Numbered from the stretch's first letter, positions 9,307 to 18,480 are shown. The stretch: 64,000 nucleotides of DNA from CBDDEC01 sp965198045 (GCA_965198045.1 CBDAOL010000009.1:292030-356029); one strand, 5' to 3'. Numbers and translations are program-made. The notes: generated by a model from the letters alone, not told the origin.

Positions 9307-9957
9307 CTAGCTCCCGATCTCAGCGACCGCCTCGTCGGTCGTCATCACCGCGCTCGCGATGAATCGGAAGTTCGTCATCGCCGCCTCGTAGCCGCCGCCC
9401 AGTTCGGGGTGCTGGGCCGCGGCCGTCGCGTCGGCGACCACCGCGACCTCGAAGCCGTCCTCCGTCAGCTCGCGCAGATGCGCCTCTGTGCAGAGGTTGG
9501 CCGACATGCCGGCGAGCAGGATGTTGGTCTTCCCGCGCTTGCGAAGCTGCAGCGCAAGGTCGATCGACTCCGGCCCATACACCTTGTGCGGGCCCGCGAT
9601 GACGGTCTTGCCGTCCTCGATCAGCGGCTTGTATTGCTCGAGCCAGCCGGCGCCCGAGCCCTCGAAGCCGTCAGTCGTGAGCGAGCCCTTGCGGTCGAAC
9701 ATGCCGATCTCGTGCATCATCTGCTCGACGGTGCTGCCGAACTCCCAGCCCGAGTCGGTCGGGTAGTAGTAGTGCGGTGAGATGAACACGTCGTAGCCGT
9801 TGGCCGTCGCGGCCGACATCAGTTGTTCGATGTGTTCAACGGTCCCGTGCTCCTCGACGCTGGCGCCCACGAGCCCCCAGGTGACGCCCTCGGGACTGAG
9901 GAAGTCGTTCTGCGGATCAGTGATCACGATCGCGGTGTTACCGCTGCTGATGTCCAT
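9307..9957 (-). CDS. Isochorismatase-family cysteine hydrolase
   Basis: 216 residues from ATG 9957, preceded by AGGGGG at a 4-base spacing; ATG 9981 lacks such a site. The catalytic triad is visible: Asp in ITDPQNDF, Lys in the VIAGPHKVYG region, and Cys in MSANLCTEAHLRE. Family members hydrolyse amide or vinyl-ether bonds (nicotinamidase, biuret/ureido hydrolases). The substrate is unknown. It sits between the sensor kinase and the SQR-like gene on the same strand. Confidence 0.88.
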   Translation of the reverse strand: MDISSGNTAIVITDPQNDFLSPEGVTWGLVGASVEEHGTVEHIEQLMSAATANGYDVFISPHYYYPTDSGWEFGSTVEQMMHEIGMFDRKGSLTTDGFEGSGAGWLEQYKPLIEDGKTVIAGPHKVYGPESIDLALQLRKRGKTNILLAGMSANLCTEAHLRELTEDGFEVAVVADATAAAQHPELGGGYEAAMTNFRFIASAVMTTDEAVAEIGS

Positions 9958-10067
9958 GGAACCCCCTGGAGTATTCGCCATGTGATTCGCGTGCACAGAG
10001 TAGACGAACAGCTCAGTGATCTGCGTTCCGGATAGTCTCTGGAGGGCGGCCGAGTGGGCCGAGTGGG

Positions 10068-11222
10068 CTACGGCCAGAGCGCGAGCAGTTCGCGCTCCAC
10101 GTCCTCCTTCTCGCGTCGGTAGGACGCGCTCGGCGGATCCATCGCGACGCTCGGCGCAGGCAAGCCGTAGAAGTCGCCGCCAGCGTGTGCGGCCAGCCCT
10201 CCGCCGAGTTCGACGTAGCATTCGCCGCGCCCGGAGAACACGGTCGATTCGCCGTCGCCGGTCAGTTCTGCCGCGATCGCCGTCGCGACCACGCGCCCCT
10301 GGGCGTCGGCGAAGACGCCCGCCTTCGGCAAGTACATGCCGTTCGCGAGTCTGATCGCGGTGGCGTCACCGATGGCGAACACGCGCTCGAAGCGGGTCGC
10401 GAGGGTCTGCGCGTCAACCGGCACCCAGCCCGAGGCATCGGCGAGCCCCGCCTCTTTCAGGACCGGGGGCACCACGTGCGGCGGCACCCCCACGAGGAGG
10501 TCGAACGTGGTGTCGTGCAGTTCGAACAGGATCCGACTGGCCGCCGGATCGATCTTCATCGCGATCTGCTCCCAGTGGAGTTCGATGCCCCGCTCCTCGA
10601 GCATCTCGATCAACGCCGTCCCGATGTGCTCACCGGCCACCAGCATCGGACGGTCTTCCGGTGTGTAGAGCGCCAGCTCCGTCTGATCACGCACCCCGCG
10701 CTCGCGGAGCAGGGAGTCGATCATGAAGGCCGCCTCGTACGGTGCGGCCGGGCAGGAGTAAGGCGTGCGAGCGATCAGGATCACCAGCCGCCTTCCAGTG
10801 AAGTCCTGGAGGGCACGCTGGATGTCCTCTGCGCCGTCCCACTCGTAGAGGTTGTGCGCAGCCTCGGCGAAGCCGGGCACGGCATCGGCATCCCGCTTGG
10901 CGCCGAGGGCGACGCAGAGGTAGTCGCCCTCGAAGGTGCCGGCCGAGGTCTCGACGGTGCGTGCGCTCGGGTCGATCGCCGTGACCTCCGCCTCCACCAC
11001 CTCGATACCGAGAGCGGCCAGGTCGGCGAGTGAACGCTCGCCCTCGCTCCGGTCGGCGCGCTCGCCCGTCATCACCCAGAGCTTCGACAGGCCGGCCGCG
11101 AAGCGCTGCTCTCGCTCGATCACCACGATGCGGTGGTCGTCCGGCGTCAGCCGGCGCAGCTGGGTCGCGAGGGTGAGCCCGCCGATCCCTCCGCCGAGCA
11201 CCAATGTTGTCGCGTCGGCCAC
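10068..11222 (-). CDS. Sulfide:quinone oxidoreductase-like FAD flavoprotein
   Basis: 384 residues from GTG 11222, behind AGGAG. It has the N-terminal FAD site VLGGGIGGL, then EREQRFAAGLSKLW, ALGAKRD, and an SQR-type Cys in TPYSCPAAPYEAA. The second FAD motif is FAIGDAT near residue 290. Only one clear redox Cys is visible in the central region, so electron delivery may differ from classical three-Cys SQRs. Family role: oxidise sulfide or persulfide and pass electrons to quinone. The DsrE-like gene lies 9 bases upstream, so they form an operon. Confidence 0.85.
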   Translation of the reverse strand: MADATTLVLGGGIGGLTLATQLRRLTPDDHRIVVIEREQRFAAGLSKLWVMTGERADRSEGERSLADLAALGIEVVEAEVTAIDPSARTVETSAGTFEGDYLCVALGAKRDADAVPGFAEAAHNLYEWDGAEDIQRALQDFTGRRLVILIARTPYSCPAAPYEAAFMIDSLLRERGVRDQTELALYTPEDRPMLVAGEHIGTALIEMLEERGIELHWEQIAMKIDPAASRILFELHDTTFDLLVGVPPHVVPPVLKEAGLADASGWVPVDAQTLATRFERVFAIGDATAIRLANGMYLPKAGVFADAQGRVVATAIAAELTGDGESTVFSGRGECYVELGGGLAAHAGGDFYGLPAPSVAMDPPSASYRREKEDVERELLALWP

Positions 11223-11231
11223 GCCGGGCTC

Positions 11232-11555
11232 CTATCCGAAGCTCACAACCCGATCCGCTTCTTCAGTCAGCCGTACGAGGTCGTCCATGGTGGACATCGG
11301 ACAGAGGGCGCTCGCGTCCATCTCCCGAAGGCGCAGGCAGGTACCGCAGCTCAGCGCGACGCCCCCCAGCTCATCGAACCGGACGAGCAACGACTGGACG
11401 TCGAAGCGCTCGCTTCCCATCTGCTCGATGTCGACGGCCTGCCCGAGCAGGAACGCGCTCACCTCATGCCAACGCGAGAGCGCGGCGGAACCGAAGCGGA
11501 ACGCGTTCCACACGGTCTCAGTCTCGTCCGTGTTGATCACCAAGGCGTAATTCAT
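11232..11555 (-). CDS. DsrE/DsrF-like sulfur-relay protein
   Basis: 107 residues; ATG 11555 has a GGAG site. It shows a Rossmann-like start (YALVINTDETETVWNAFRFG) and the conserved Cys region ALSCGTCLRLREM. DsrE-family proteins carry persulfide on a Cys or act as sulfur-relay adaptors. Its position directly before the SQR-like gene suggests it accepts or donates the sulfane sulfur made there (inference from context). Confidence 0.85.
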   Translation of the reverse strand: MNYALVINTDETETVWNAFRFGSAALSRWHEVSAFLLGQAVDIEQMGSERFDVQSLLVRFDELGGVALSCGTCLRLREMDASALCPMSTMDDLVRLTEEADRVVSFG

Positions 11556-11701
11556 GGGCGTCTCCTCGGGCGGCGTCGCGGCGCCAACAGGCTCGGCGCT
11601 TCAGGATAGCGCTGCAATGGCGAGCGCAGACGGCGCCGGCAACCGCCAGGCGAGGAAGTTGATCGCGAGCGCGCGCTGGGCCTGAGCTGCAGCGTAGAGG
11701 G

Positions 11702-12250
11702 CTAGTCGTCGCTCGGCTCGTACGGGTGCTGGCGGAAGAGATCCGACATGCGCTGCCCGATCAGCTGCATCCGCAGGTCGTCATCGAGCCCGTGGAAGAT
11801 CGAGCGGTTGATCGACTCCTTGATCACGCCGATGTAGCCGTGGCTGTTCCGACCAAGCTCCGCGAGACGCTCCGCCAGTTCGTTCACCTCGTCTTCGAGC
11901 GCCCCCGGCGCCGCGACCTTCGTGATCAACCCCAGCTCGGCAGCCTCCTCCGCGCTGGTGAAGCCGTCGTCGAGGATCAGCCGCATCGCATGCTTGAGCC
12001 CGACGTACCGGGGCAAGAACGCGGTCGCGCCGATCACCATGCGCAGCTGGCTGTCACGGGTCGGCAATCGCGAAGTCGGATGCCAGCATCAGGTCGAATC
12101 CCGATCCCATGCAGTAGCCATGCACCTCCGCGATCACCGCCTGCGGGATGCGCCGCAACAGCGTCTGCAGGCGGAAGTACGGATGCCGCTCGAGCCTGTG
12201 CGCCCCTGCGCTTCGCCCTGTGGTGTCGGACCCGACGGCATATTACATCC
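11702..12250 (-). pseudogene. Enoyl-CoA hydratase/isomerase, 5'-truncated and frameshifted
   Basis: The C-terminal two thirds of a crotonase are clear: LLRRIPQAVIAEVHGYCMGSGFDLMLASDF, in pieces, gives the oxyanion-hole region and the GSGF loop. A one-base shift at about 12064 then leads to SQLRMVIGATAFLPRYVG and the C-terminal helices ending at 11702. The first ~90 residues, including the usual N-terminal acyl-CoA motif, are absent: an in-frame TAA lies just upstream, followed by the CoA-transferase stop. A deletion or misjoin removed the 5' end. Confidence 0.8.
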
Positions 12251-12267
12251 GTGTGCGACCGACGGGG

Positions 12268-13138
12268 TCAGGCGAAGCGGCCGAACCGGGCGCGCAACCG
12301 TTCCTGGTAGTCAGCGTCGACCACCCGCGCCTTGACCGGGTAGGTCCACGTGCTGAGCGAGGTGCGTGCGGGCAGGTCCTGCTTCGGCGGGATGGCGGCC
12401 GCCGCGGCCGGGACCGTCCCAAAGGTCCCTTCGGCCTCAAGTGCCTCGAACTCCTCGTCGCTGAAGCCCATCAGCCGGGTCGCGATCTCACCGTTGTGTT
12501 CGCCGAGCAGCGGCGCGCGAGAGACGAGCCGCGCGGGCGTCGAGGTGAGGTGCACGCCGGAGCCGGGGAAGGCGCGCACACCCACTCGCTCCTGTGTGGC
12601 ATCGTGCTCGACGAGCCAGAAGAAGTCGCGGTCGCGTAGCTGCTCGTTGAGCAGCAGGTCGCGGATGTCGTTCGCGGGCGACGCCGCCACGCCCGCGGCT
12701 TGCAGCGCCTCCGCCGCTTCCGCCGGTGGCCGGGCTAAAGACCACCGTTCGAGGCCCGCTCGTACTCCGGCGATGTCGCTGCCCTCGGTGTGACCAACGA
12801 TGTCAGCGACGCGCTCGCACTCCTCCTGGGTGCGCACCGAGACGGCCAGCCAGCGGGCGTCGCCCGCCCCGGCAAAGCAGCCGGAGATCAGCTCGTCCGC
12901 ACGCTCGCTGCCCGCGCGTTCGACCGGTACGCCCAGCGCCTCGCTGACGTAGAGGTCGCCGACCAGGTTGACGCCGATCTCGTACTGCGCGACGTCGATC
13001 CAGGCGCCCTCGCCGGTGCGATCGCGGCGCTCGAGGGCCGCGAGGATCAGGAACGCGATGTGGTACGCGACGACGTGGTCCATGATCGGCGGATTGCCGC
13101 GGCGAAAGGAAGCGGACCCCACCGGCCTCTGCCCCCCA
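12268..13138 (-). pseudogene. CaiB/BaiF-type CoA-transferase, N-terminus missing
   Basis: About 280 residues of a class III CoA-transferase C-terminal part: GNPPIMDHVVAYH, ILAALERRDRTGEGAWIDVAQYE, then the lid and SWAPP-like C-terminal region ending GRFA. The N-terminal ~150-200 residues, with the catalytic Asp, are absent. Upstream the DNA instead encodes a lipoprotein start, and the switch of frame falls near a six-G run at about 13133. The family moves CoA between carboxylic acids in acyl-CoA degradation. It was presumably paired with the hydratase just downstream. Confidence 0.75.
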
Positions 13139-13444
13139 GGTCGCCGCCTGTTCGAAGCGAGACGACAGCGCGAGGATGTCGTCGAGGCTGGCCACGCTCC
13201 CACCACCACCCGGCGTCGCGGGCCCATCGGTGCCGTAGCTGCCGTCGGCTTCGTACCCGTACTCGCCGTAGCTGCTGTCAGCAGCTGCGGTCGCGGCGGC
13301 AACTCCCTGGTCTGCGCCCGTCTCGGCTGCTGCGATCGCGGAATCGTCGCGATCGTCGGCGCCTCCACAGGCGGCCGCCAGCAGCAGTACAGGAACCACA
13401 AGCAATCGAGTAAGGAACCGGATCTTGCGCCCATGGTCCGTCAT
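13130..13444 (-). pseudogene. N-terminal part of a lipoprotein, fused to the CoA-transferase remnant
   Basis: ATG 13444 follows GAGGTGG. The protein has a basic start (DHGRKIRFLTR), a hydrophobic core and a lipobox AAAC followed by GGADDRDD. A low-complexity Ala/Gly/Tyr region (SSYGEYGYEADGSYG) and SLDDILALSSRFEQ follow, and then the frame runs into CoA-transferase DNA. It was probably an intact exported lipoprotein whose 3' part has been lost. Function unknown. Confidence 0.6.
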
Positions 13445-13682
13445 CGGTCCACCTCGATTCGGTGGGGGCGTCTCATCTGTGATCGCGATCCTACGCCGCT
13501 CTCAGGAACTCACAACCGTGGGCGAAGCTGCGGTCCGACCGCCCGGCTCAGGTCTGCCGGTGAGCCACCGGGTCGATCATCGGCCGCGATGGCTGGCCGG
13601 CGACATCCTCGATGTCTCGGCGCGCGCGCCCTCGTCCGAGGGTTCGGCGCGTGCCTGCGTGACTTGGAAAGCGGCCAGAGCT

Positions 13683-13871
13683 TTAGTCGTCGCTCGACAG
13701 GGGGCCTGGTGTCACGTTGGGAGCCGGAACTGGGGTTGGGTCCGAGACGGGGGCCGCGGCCTCGGCGGAGCCTTTGCGCGCAGCACGGGCTGCTCTCTTC
13801 GCCGCGCGCTTCGCGGCTTTGTCGCGCTCGCGCTGCGACCGTTCAAACGAGAAGTTGGAGCGACGGGCCAC
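13683..13871 (-). CDS. Small basic RRSNFSFE-type protein
   Basis: 62 residues beginning MARRSNFSFERSQRERDKAAKR, a signature of a widespread family of small, highly charged proteins of unknown function. Here it has a Pro/Ser-rich acidic tail ending SSDD. It is predicted to be largely helical at the N-terminus with no membrane segment. The gene ends the interval after the lipoprotein remnant and is followed upstream by tRNA-Met. Confidence 0.7.
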   Translation of the reverse strand: MARRSNFSFERSQRERDKAAKRAAKRAARAARKGSAEAAAPVSDPTPVPAPNVTPGPLSSDD

Positions 13872-13905
13872 GAGATCTCCTTCGGTGGGTCCGATTAGGT
13901 CAAGG

Positions 13906-13980
13906 TGGTAGCAGGGGCCGGATTTGAACCGGCGACCGACGGCTTATGAGTCCGTTGCTCTGCCACTGAGCTACCCTGCC
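13906..13980 (-). tRNA. tRNA-Met (CAT)
   Basis: The cloverleaf reads GGCAGGG acceptor, GCTC/GAGC D stem, anticodon loop CTCATAA, and T arm GCCGG/CCGGC around TTCAAAT; the CCA end is encoded. The first acceptor pair is G-U and the last anticodon-stem pair is A-G, both slightly unusual. The CAT anticodon could also mark an Ile2 or initiator tRNA; the T arm and acceptor favour elongator Met. Its anticodon-arm sequence reappears twice near 38-39 kb. Confidence 0.9.
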
Positions 13981-14016
13981 ACACCTCGGATTGTCGCGTG
14001 GCGTCGAGGGCGCTGT

Positions 14017-15339
14017 CTAGCGGGCGGCGTCCGAGACGGCTTGCAGCGTCGACGTGATGTCGACCGGGTACGGCTCATCGGTCGGCGCGGTCGTGCGCAG
14101 CGTCGACGAGAGTGTGGCGCGCGCCGCGATCGTACGGTCGCGTGCAGCGTCGAGGGGTTCGCGGGGTTCGAGGCGGCGACCGCCGCGCATGACCGGTCGC
14201 AGCAGCGGCTCACCGTCGACGGTCTCTTCGGTAAGCGCGATGGTGTCGCCGCTGGCGATGCCGGTCGCGTCGTAGAGGCGGCAGACCTGCTTGCGCCCGC
14301 CGAGGGTCGCCTTTTCCTCCGAGCGCTTGGCGCGGGCGACACCGTCGTAGGCGGCGAGCTTGTACACAGCTTCGAGACTCGGTGCGTCGGCGGAGTTGTG
14401 CACAGCAGTGCCAACGCCGAAGGCGTCGACCGGAGCCCCCGAGGCAACGAGCGCAGCGATGCTGTACTCGTCGAGGCCCCCGCTCGCGACGATGCGGACC
14501 TCGTCGAGCCCGGCGGCGTCGAGGAGCCCTCGGGCCTCAAACGCGTGAGCGGCGAGGTCGCCTGAGTCGAGCCGGATCGCTCGCACCGTAAAGGCGTCGC
14601 CCAGCTCCTCCGCTAGCGCAATCACCCGTTCGACGCCCTCGATCGTGTCGTACGTGTCGACGAGGAGCGTGGTCTCCGCATGCGTCTCGGCGAAGCTGCG
14701 GAACGCCGCCGCCTCGTCGCCGTACGCCTGGACGTAGCTGTGCGCCATCGTCCCCGCGGCGGGGATCCCGTAGGTGACGCCGGCCAGCACGTTCGAAGTG
14801 GCGTCGAAGCCCGCGAGGTAGAGCGTGCGGGCCGCCGTCATCGCAGCCTCGGTGCCGTGGGCTCTGCGCGCGCCGAAGTCGATCAGCGAGCGCCCCGCCG
14901 CCGTCTCCACCACCCGCGCGGCCTTCGAGGCGAGCATGGTCTGTAGATGCATCTGGACGAGTACGTAGGTCTCGACGAGCTGGGCGACCGGTAGCGGCGC
15001 CTCGACCCGCAGCAGCGGCTCGTCGGCGAAGACGGGCGTGCCCTCGGGCATCGCATCGACATCGCCCTCGAAGCGCAGCGCGGCGAGCCAGCGGAGGTCG
15101 TCGGCGCTGAGCACGCCGAGTGCCTCGTGTTGGCCGAGCGCCTCGTCAGTGAAGTGCAGCCCCTCGAGATAGTCGAGCACGTCTTCGATCCCGCCGGCGA
15201 TGAGGTAGCTGCGCTCGGGCGGCAGCGACCGGATCGTGAGGTCGAAGACGGCGCTACGCGTAAGCCCGTGCTCGCGATAGGCGCGGAGCATCGTCAGCTC
15301 GTAGAGATCGGTGAAGAGCGCCTGCTCGTGCGGCTGCAC
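14017..15339 (-). CDS. pncB: Nicotinate phosphoribosyltransferase
   Basis: 440 residues from GTG 15339, which overlaps the pncA stop by one base (TAGTG). Motifs: LFTDLYELTM at the start, LIDFGARRAHG (PRPP/nicotinate binding), LVDTYDT, IRLDSGDL, and the C-terminal IVASGGLDEY and FGVGTAVHNS. The enzyme joins nicotinate and PRPP to give nicotinate mononucleotide in NAD salvage. Together with the adjacent nicotinamidase it turns nicotinamide into NaMN. The frame is open further upstream, but that stretch is antisense to pncA and not a real extension. Confidence 0.93.
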   Translation of the reverse strand: MQPHEQALFTDLYELTMLRAYREHGLTRSAVFDLTIRSLPPERSYLIAGGIEDVLDYLEGLHFTDEALGQHEALGVLSADDLRWLAALRFEGDVDAMPEGTPVFADEPLLRVEAPLPVAQLVETYVLVQMHLQTMLASKAARVVETAAGRSLIDFGARRAHGTEAAMTAARTLYLAGFDATSNVLAGVTYGIPAAGTMAHSYVQAYGDEAAAFRSFAETHAETTLLVDTYDTIEGVERVIALAEELGDAFTVRAIRLDSGDLAAHAFEARGLLDAAGLDEVRIVASGGLDEYSIAALVASGAPVDAFGVGTAVHNSADAPSLEAVYKLAAYDGVARAKRSEEKATLGGRKQVCRLYDATGIASGDTIALTEETVDGEPLLRPVMRGGRRLEPREPLDAARDRTIAARATLSSTLRTTAPTDEPYPVDITSTLQAVSDAAR

Positions 15340-15935
15340 TACGCCGTGCTCTCGACGAGGGCCACTCCTGCCGCGCTCAGCTCCTCGAGGCGGCGCGCGG
15401 AGTCGCCCGGCTCGAGGTCGACGCCGCGGATGGCGTCGGTGAGTACCGTCGTGCCGAAGCCCAGGCGTGCCGCGTCGAGGGCGCTCCCGTGGACGCAGTA
15501 GTCCGTCGCCAGCCCGGCGACCACGACGCGCGCGATGCCACGCTCGCGCAGCAACCCTTCGAGGGCTGTCGCCCTCGTCGCATCGCTCTCTGGGTCCCGC
15601 ATGGTGAAGCCTGAGTAGCCGTCCTCGCCGCCGGTGCCCTTGCGGACCACCTCGCCCTCCACGGTGAGGTCGGGGTGGAACTCCGCGCCCCAGGTGTCGC
15701 GAACGCAGTGGACCGGCCAGATGCCGCCGTCCTGCTCGAAGTGGGGCGTGTGTGGCGGGTGCCAGTCCTGCGTGTAGGCGACGAAGGCGCACGCCGCCAC
15801 AGCTCGCGACACCTCGCCGTTGATCACGGGGACCACCGCTTCGCCGTCGCGAACGCAGAGCCCGCCGGGCGGGTCGGCGAAGTCGTTCTGGACATCGACG
15901 ACCAGGAGGGCGGTTGCGGCGTCGTAGTCGACCAT
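15339..15935 (-). CDS. pncA: Nicotinamidase
   Basis: 198 residues from ATG 15935 with GAGGAG upstream; GTG 15950 is a weaker alternative. Triad: Asp in VVDVQNDF, Lys in VVRKGTGGED, Cys in GLATDYCVHGSALDA. Metal-binding residues TQDWHPPHTPHF are present, which is what separates nicotinamidases from other isochorismatase-fold enzymes. It converts nicotinamide to nicotinate and feeds the next gene. Confidence 0.92.
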   Translation of the reverse strand: MVDYDAATALLVVDVQNDFADPPGGLCVRDGEAVVPVINGEVSRAVAACAFVAYTQDWHPPHTPHFEQDGGIWPVHCVRDTWGAEFHPDLTVEGEVVRKGTGGEDGYSGFTMRDPESDATRATALEGLLRERGIARVVVAGLATDYCVHGSALDAARLGFGTTVLTDAIRGVDLEPGDSARRLEELSAAGVALVESTA

Positions 15936-15953
15936 CTCGCCGCTCCTCACCGG

Positions 15954-18008
15954 CTAGCGGCGGAGCTGGCGCTGGATCGGCAGCTCACGATGGCGCTCGC
16001 CGGTGGCGGAGAACACTGCGTTCGAGATCGCCGGAGCGGTCGGCACGATGCCCGGCTCACCCGCACCCGTCGAGGCCGTCTCGGCGTCACCGACCAGCGC
16101 GACGCTGATCGAGGGCGTGTCGACGATGCGCGGGACGCGGTAGCGCGCGAGGTTGGCGTTGAGCAGACGCCCCTGTTCAAAGTCGATCGCTTCGAACAAG
16201 GCGTTGCCGATGCCCATCACGATCGCCCCCTCCATCTGGTTGACCGCGCCGTCCGGTTTGACCGTCAGGCCGCAATCGAGCGCCGAGGCCATGCGCTCCA
16301 CCCGCACCTCGGCGGGCTGCGCATCCGCCTGCAAGCAGACCGCCGAGTAGGACCCCACGTCGAGGCCGATCCCGACGCCGCTGCCAGCACGGCCGTCCCA
16401 GCCGAAGTCCTCGGCGGCACGTTCGAGGACGCGACGGTAGCGCGGCTCGGCGAGGTGACGCAGGCGCAACTCGACCGGGTCGGCATCGACCGCGTCCGCG
16501 ATCTCGTCCATGTGCACCTCGCGTGCGAAGTGGTTCACAGCGCCGCCGAGCGAGCGGTAGCTTCCCGCGGCCAGCGGGCTGTCGGAGCGTGCGACCGTCA
16601 CGCGGGCGTGTGGTGTCGTATAGGGCGAGTCGGAGCCTCGACGCCCGATCATCGCGCGCTCGCCAGCGTGGAACGCATCGCACTGCCATGCGGTCAGCGT
16701 GCCGTCGTTGCGGAACCCGCTCTTGATCTGGATCAGCGCCGCCGGGCGGAATGTAGCCCACGTCTGCTCCTCGGCTCGTGTGTACGCAACCCGCACCGGG
16801 CGCCCGGCCACCCGCGCGAGGCGTGCCGCCTCCGCGGCCGGAGCGAAGATCGACTTGCCACCGAAGCCGCCGCCGATGTCCGGCGTCAGCACGCGCACCG
16901 ATGATTCGTCGAGGTCGAACCTCGAGGCGAGTTCGCTGCGCAGCCCGAACGGCCGCTGGGCCCCCGCCCAGACCGTCAGGGCGTCGCCGCCCCACTTGGC
17001 GACCGCCGCGCGCGGTTCCATCGGTGTGATCGAGATGTACGGGATGTAGTACATCGCCTCGAGGATCTGGTCCGCCTCGCCGAACCCGTCGTCGAGGTCG
17101 CCGGCCTCCTGCGTAACGAAGTGGTCCTGCGCCGAGTCGATGAGGAGCTGCGGCATGTCCCAGCGCCCCGGCTGGCCGGCCTCTTCCTCCCACTGCGCGT
17201 CGACCAGCGACGCTGCGCGCTCGGCCGCCTCGTCGCTCTCGCCGAGCACTGCAACGAGGTCGCCGTCGCGCACAACGTCGATAACGCCGGGCAACTGTTC
17301 GGCGATGCTCGAATCCACCTCGACCAGCCGCGCACCGTACGAGGGTGGCCGCACGACGGCGGCGAACGCCATGCCGTCACGCAGCACGTCGCGCGTGAAG
17401 GTGGTCTCGCCGGTCACCCGCGCGACGGCATCGACGCGCTCGGCGTGCTCGCCCATCACCGTGAACTCGTCCGACGACGTCAGGGCGGCGTCATCGTCGA
17501 TTTCGAGCTCGATTTCGCGGCCGGCGAGGAGTTCCGCGTAGCTCACCGATGCACCAGCCTCGGACGCGACGACCCCCTCGCGCGCCGCGAGGTCCGCGAC
17601 CGGGAGGTCGAGGTGGTCAGCGGCCAGTGCCAACAGCGCCTCGCGCGCCGTGGTCGCGGCCCGGCGCAGCTGCGGGCCGACGCGCGCCGTCGACTGGCTG
17701 CCGAACGTGTCCATGTCCCACGGCACCTGCGCCGTGTCGCCGAGGATCACGTCGACGGCGTCGAGGGGCAGGCGCAGCTCGTCCGCAACCTCCACCGCGA
17801 ACCCGGTGCGAATGCCCTGTCCGTACTCGACCTTGCCTGCGTAGACCGTGACTGTGCCGTCCTCGTGCAGGCGCAGCCAGGTCGCGCGCTCCGTCTGCGG
17901 CTCGGTGTTGCCGTACGTGACCCGCCCGTACCCGGTGAGTGACACTGGGAAGCCCACGGTCACGTCACCGACGATTGCGAGGCCAGCCGTCGAGGTCGTC
18001 GCCGTCAC
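15954..18008 (-). CDS. Xanthine dehydrogenase-family molybdopterin-binding subunit
   Basis: 684 residues from GTG 18008. The molybdenum hydroxylase layout is clear: GKVEYGQGIRTGF, GSQSTARVG, the aldehyde oxidase a/b hammerhead around VARVTGETTFTRDV, PDIGGGFGGKS, SYRSLGGAVN, and the catalytic Glu in GAGEPGIVP near the C-terminus. It is closest to IorB/CoxL-type subunits. The substrate (aldehyde, N-heterocycle or CO) is unknown; there is no AYRGAGR-like CO-dehydrogenase loop. It overlaps the Fe-S subunit gene by four bases (GTGA). No FAD subunit is adjacent. Confidence 0.9.
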   Translation of the reverse strand: MTATTSTAGLAIVGDVTVGFPVSLTGYGRVTYGNTEPQTERATWLRLHEDGTVTVYAGKVEYGQGIRTGFAVEVADELRLPLDAVDVILGDTAQVPWDMDTFGSQSTARVGPQLRRAATTAREALLALAADHLDLPVADLAAREGVVASEAGASVSYAELLAGREIELEIDDDAALTSSDEFTVMGEHAERVDAVARVTGETTFTRDVLRDGMAFAAVVRPPSYGARLVEVDSSIAEQLPGVIDVVRDGDLVAVLGESDEAAERAASLVDAQWEEEAGQPGRWDMPQLLIDSAQDHFVTQEAGDLDDGFGEADQILEAMYYIPYISITPMEPRAAVAKWGGDALTVWAGAQRPFGLRSELASRFDLDESSVRVLTPDIGGGFGGKSIFAPAAEAARLARVAGRPVRVAYTRAEEQTWATFRPAALIQIKSGFRNDGTLTAWQCDAFHAGERAMIGRRGSDSPYTTPHARVTVARSDSPLAAGSYRSLGGAVNHFAREVHMDEIADAVDADPVELRLRHLAEPRYRRVLERAAEDFGWDGRAGSGVGIGLDVGSYSAVCLQADAQPAEVRVERMASALDCGLTVKPDGAVNQMEGAIVMGIGNALFEAIDFEQGRLLNANLARYRVPRIVDTPSISVALVGDAETASTGAGEPGIVPTAPAISNAVFSATGERHRELPIQRQLRR

Positions 18009-18480
18009 GAGCTCGCCCCGTTCGCCCGTACCTCAGCCGCGGCACGCAGGACCGCTCGCTCGATCCGCACATACGTGCCGCCGCGGCAGAGATGCTCCGA
18101 CAACGCCTCGCGCACCTGTTCCGCCGAGGGCTCGGTCTCGCGGCTGAGCAGCCCGGCGGCGCCCATGATGAGGAAATGCAGTACCCGCATTGCATCGCGT
18201 TCTCATCGACGAACGCGCGCTGTACCGGATGCAGGTCCTCGGCGGTGCCGAGGCCCTCGATCGTGGTGACGCTGCCCCCGGTGACGGCGCCAACCGTGGT
18301 CATGCAGGCTCGCAGCGCCTGGCCGTCGACGAGGACCGTGCATGCGCCGCACAGCCCCTCACCGCAGCCGTATTTCGTCCCGGTCAGGCCCAGGTCGAAC
18401 CGCAGGTAGCTCAACAGATTGCGGTCGCCCCGTTCGAGGTCTCGCGACTCGCCGTTCACGGTCAGGCTGGGCACGACCAC
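18005..18480 (-). CDS. Molybdenum hydroxylase [2Fe-2S] subunit, frameshifted and missing one ligand
   Basis: A GTG at 18480 or 18474 starts the VPSLTVNGE ferredoxin fold with the plant-type cluster YGCGEGLCGACTV. The helical domain gives QCGYC near residue 100. A shift of one base at about 18179 is needed to continue with FLIMGAAGLL to the stop at 18005. The usual CRCGTY motif reads CRGGTY here, so one Cys of the second cluster is replaced by Gly. The subunit normally carries electrons from the molybdenum site. Frameshift plus lost ligand suggest decay, or a cluster with altered ligation. Confidence 0.8.

Noticed and set aside
14017..15792. Longer N-terminus for pncB
   Set aside because: The extension is antisense-like Arg/Gly-rich sequence overlapping pncA; GTG 15339 overlaps the pncA stop as in a coupled pair.
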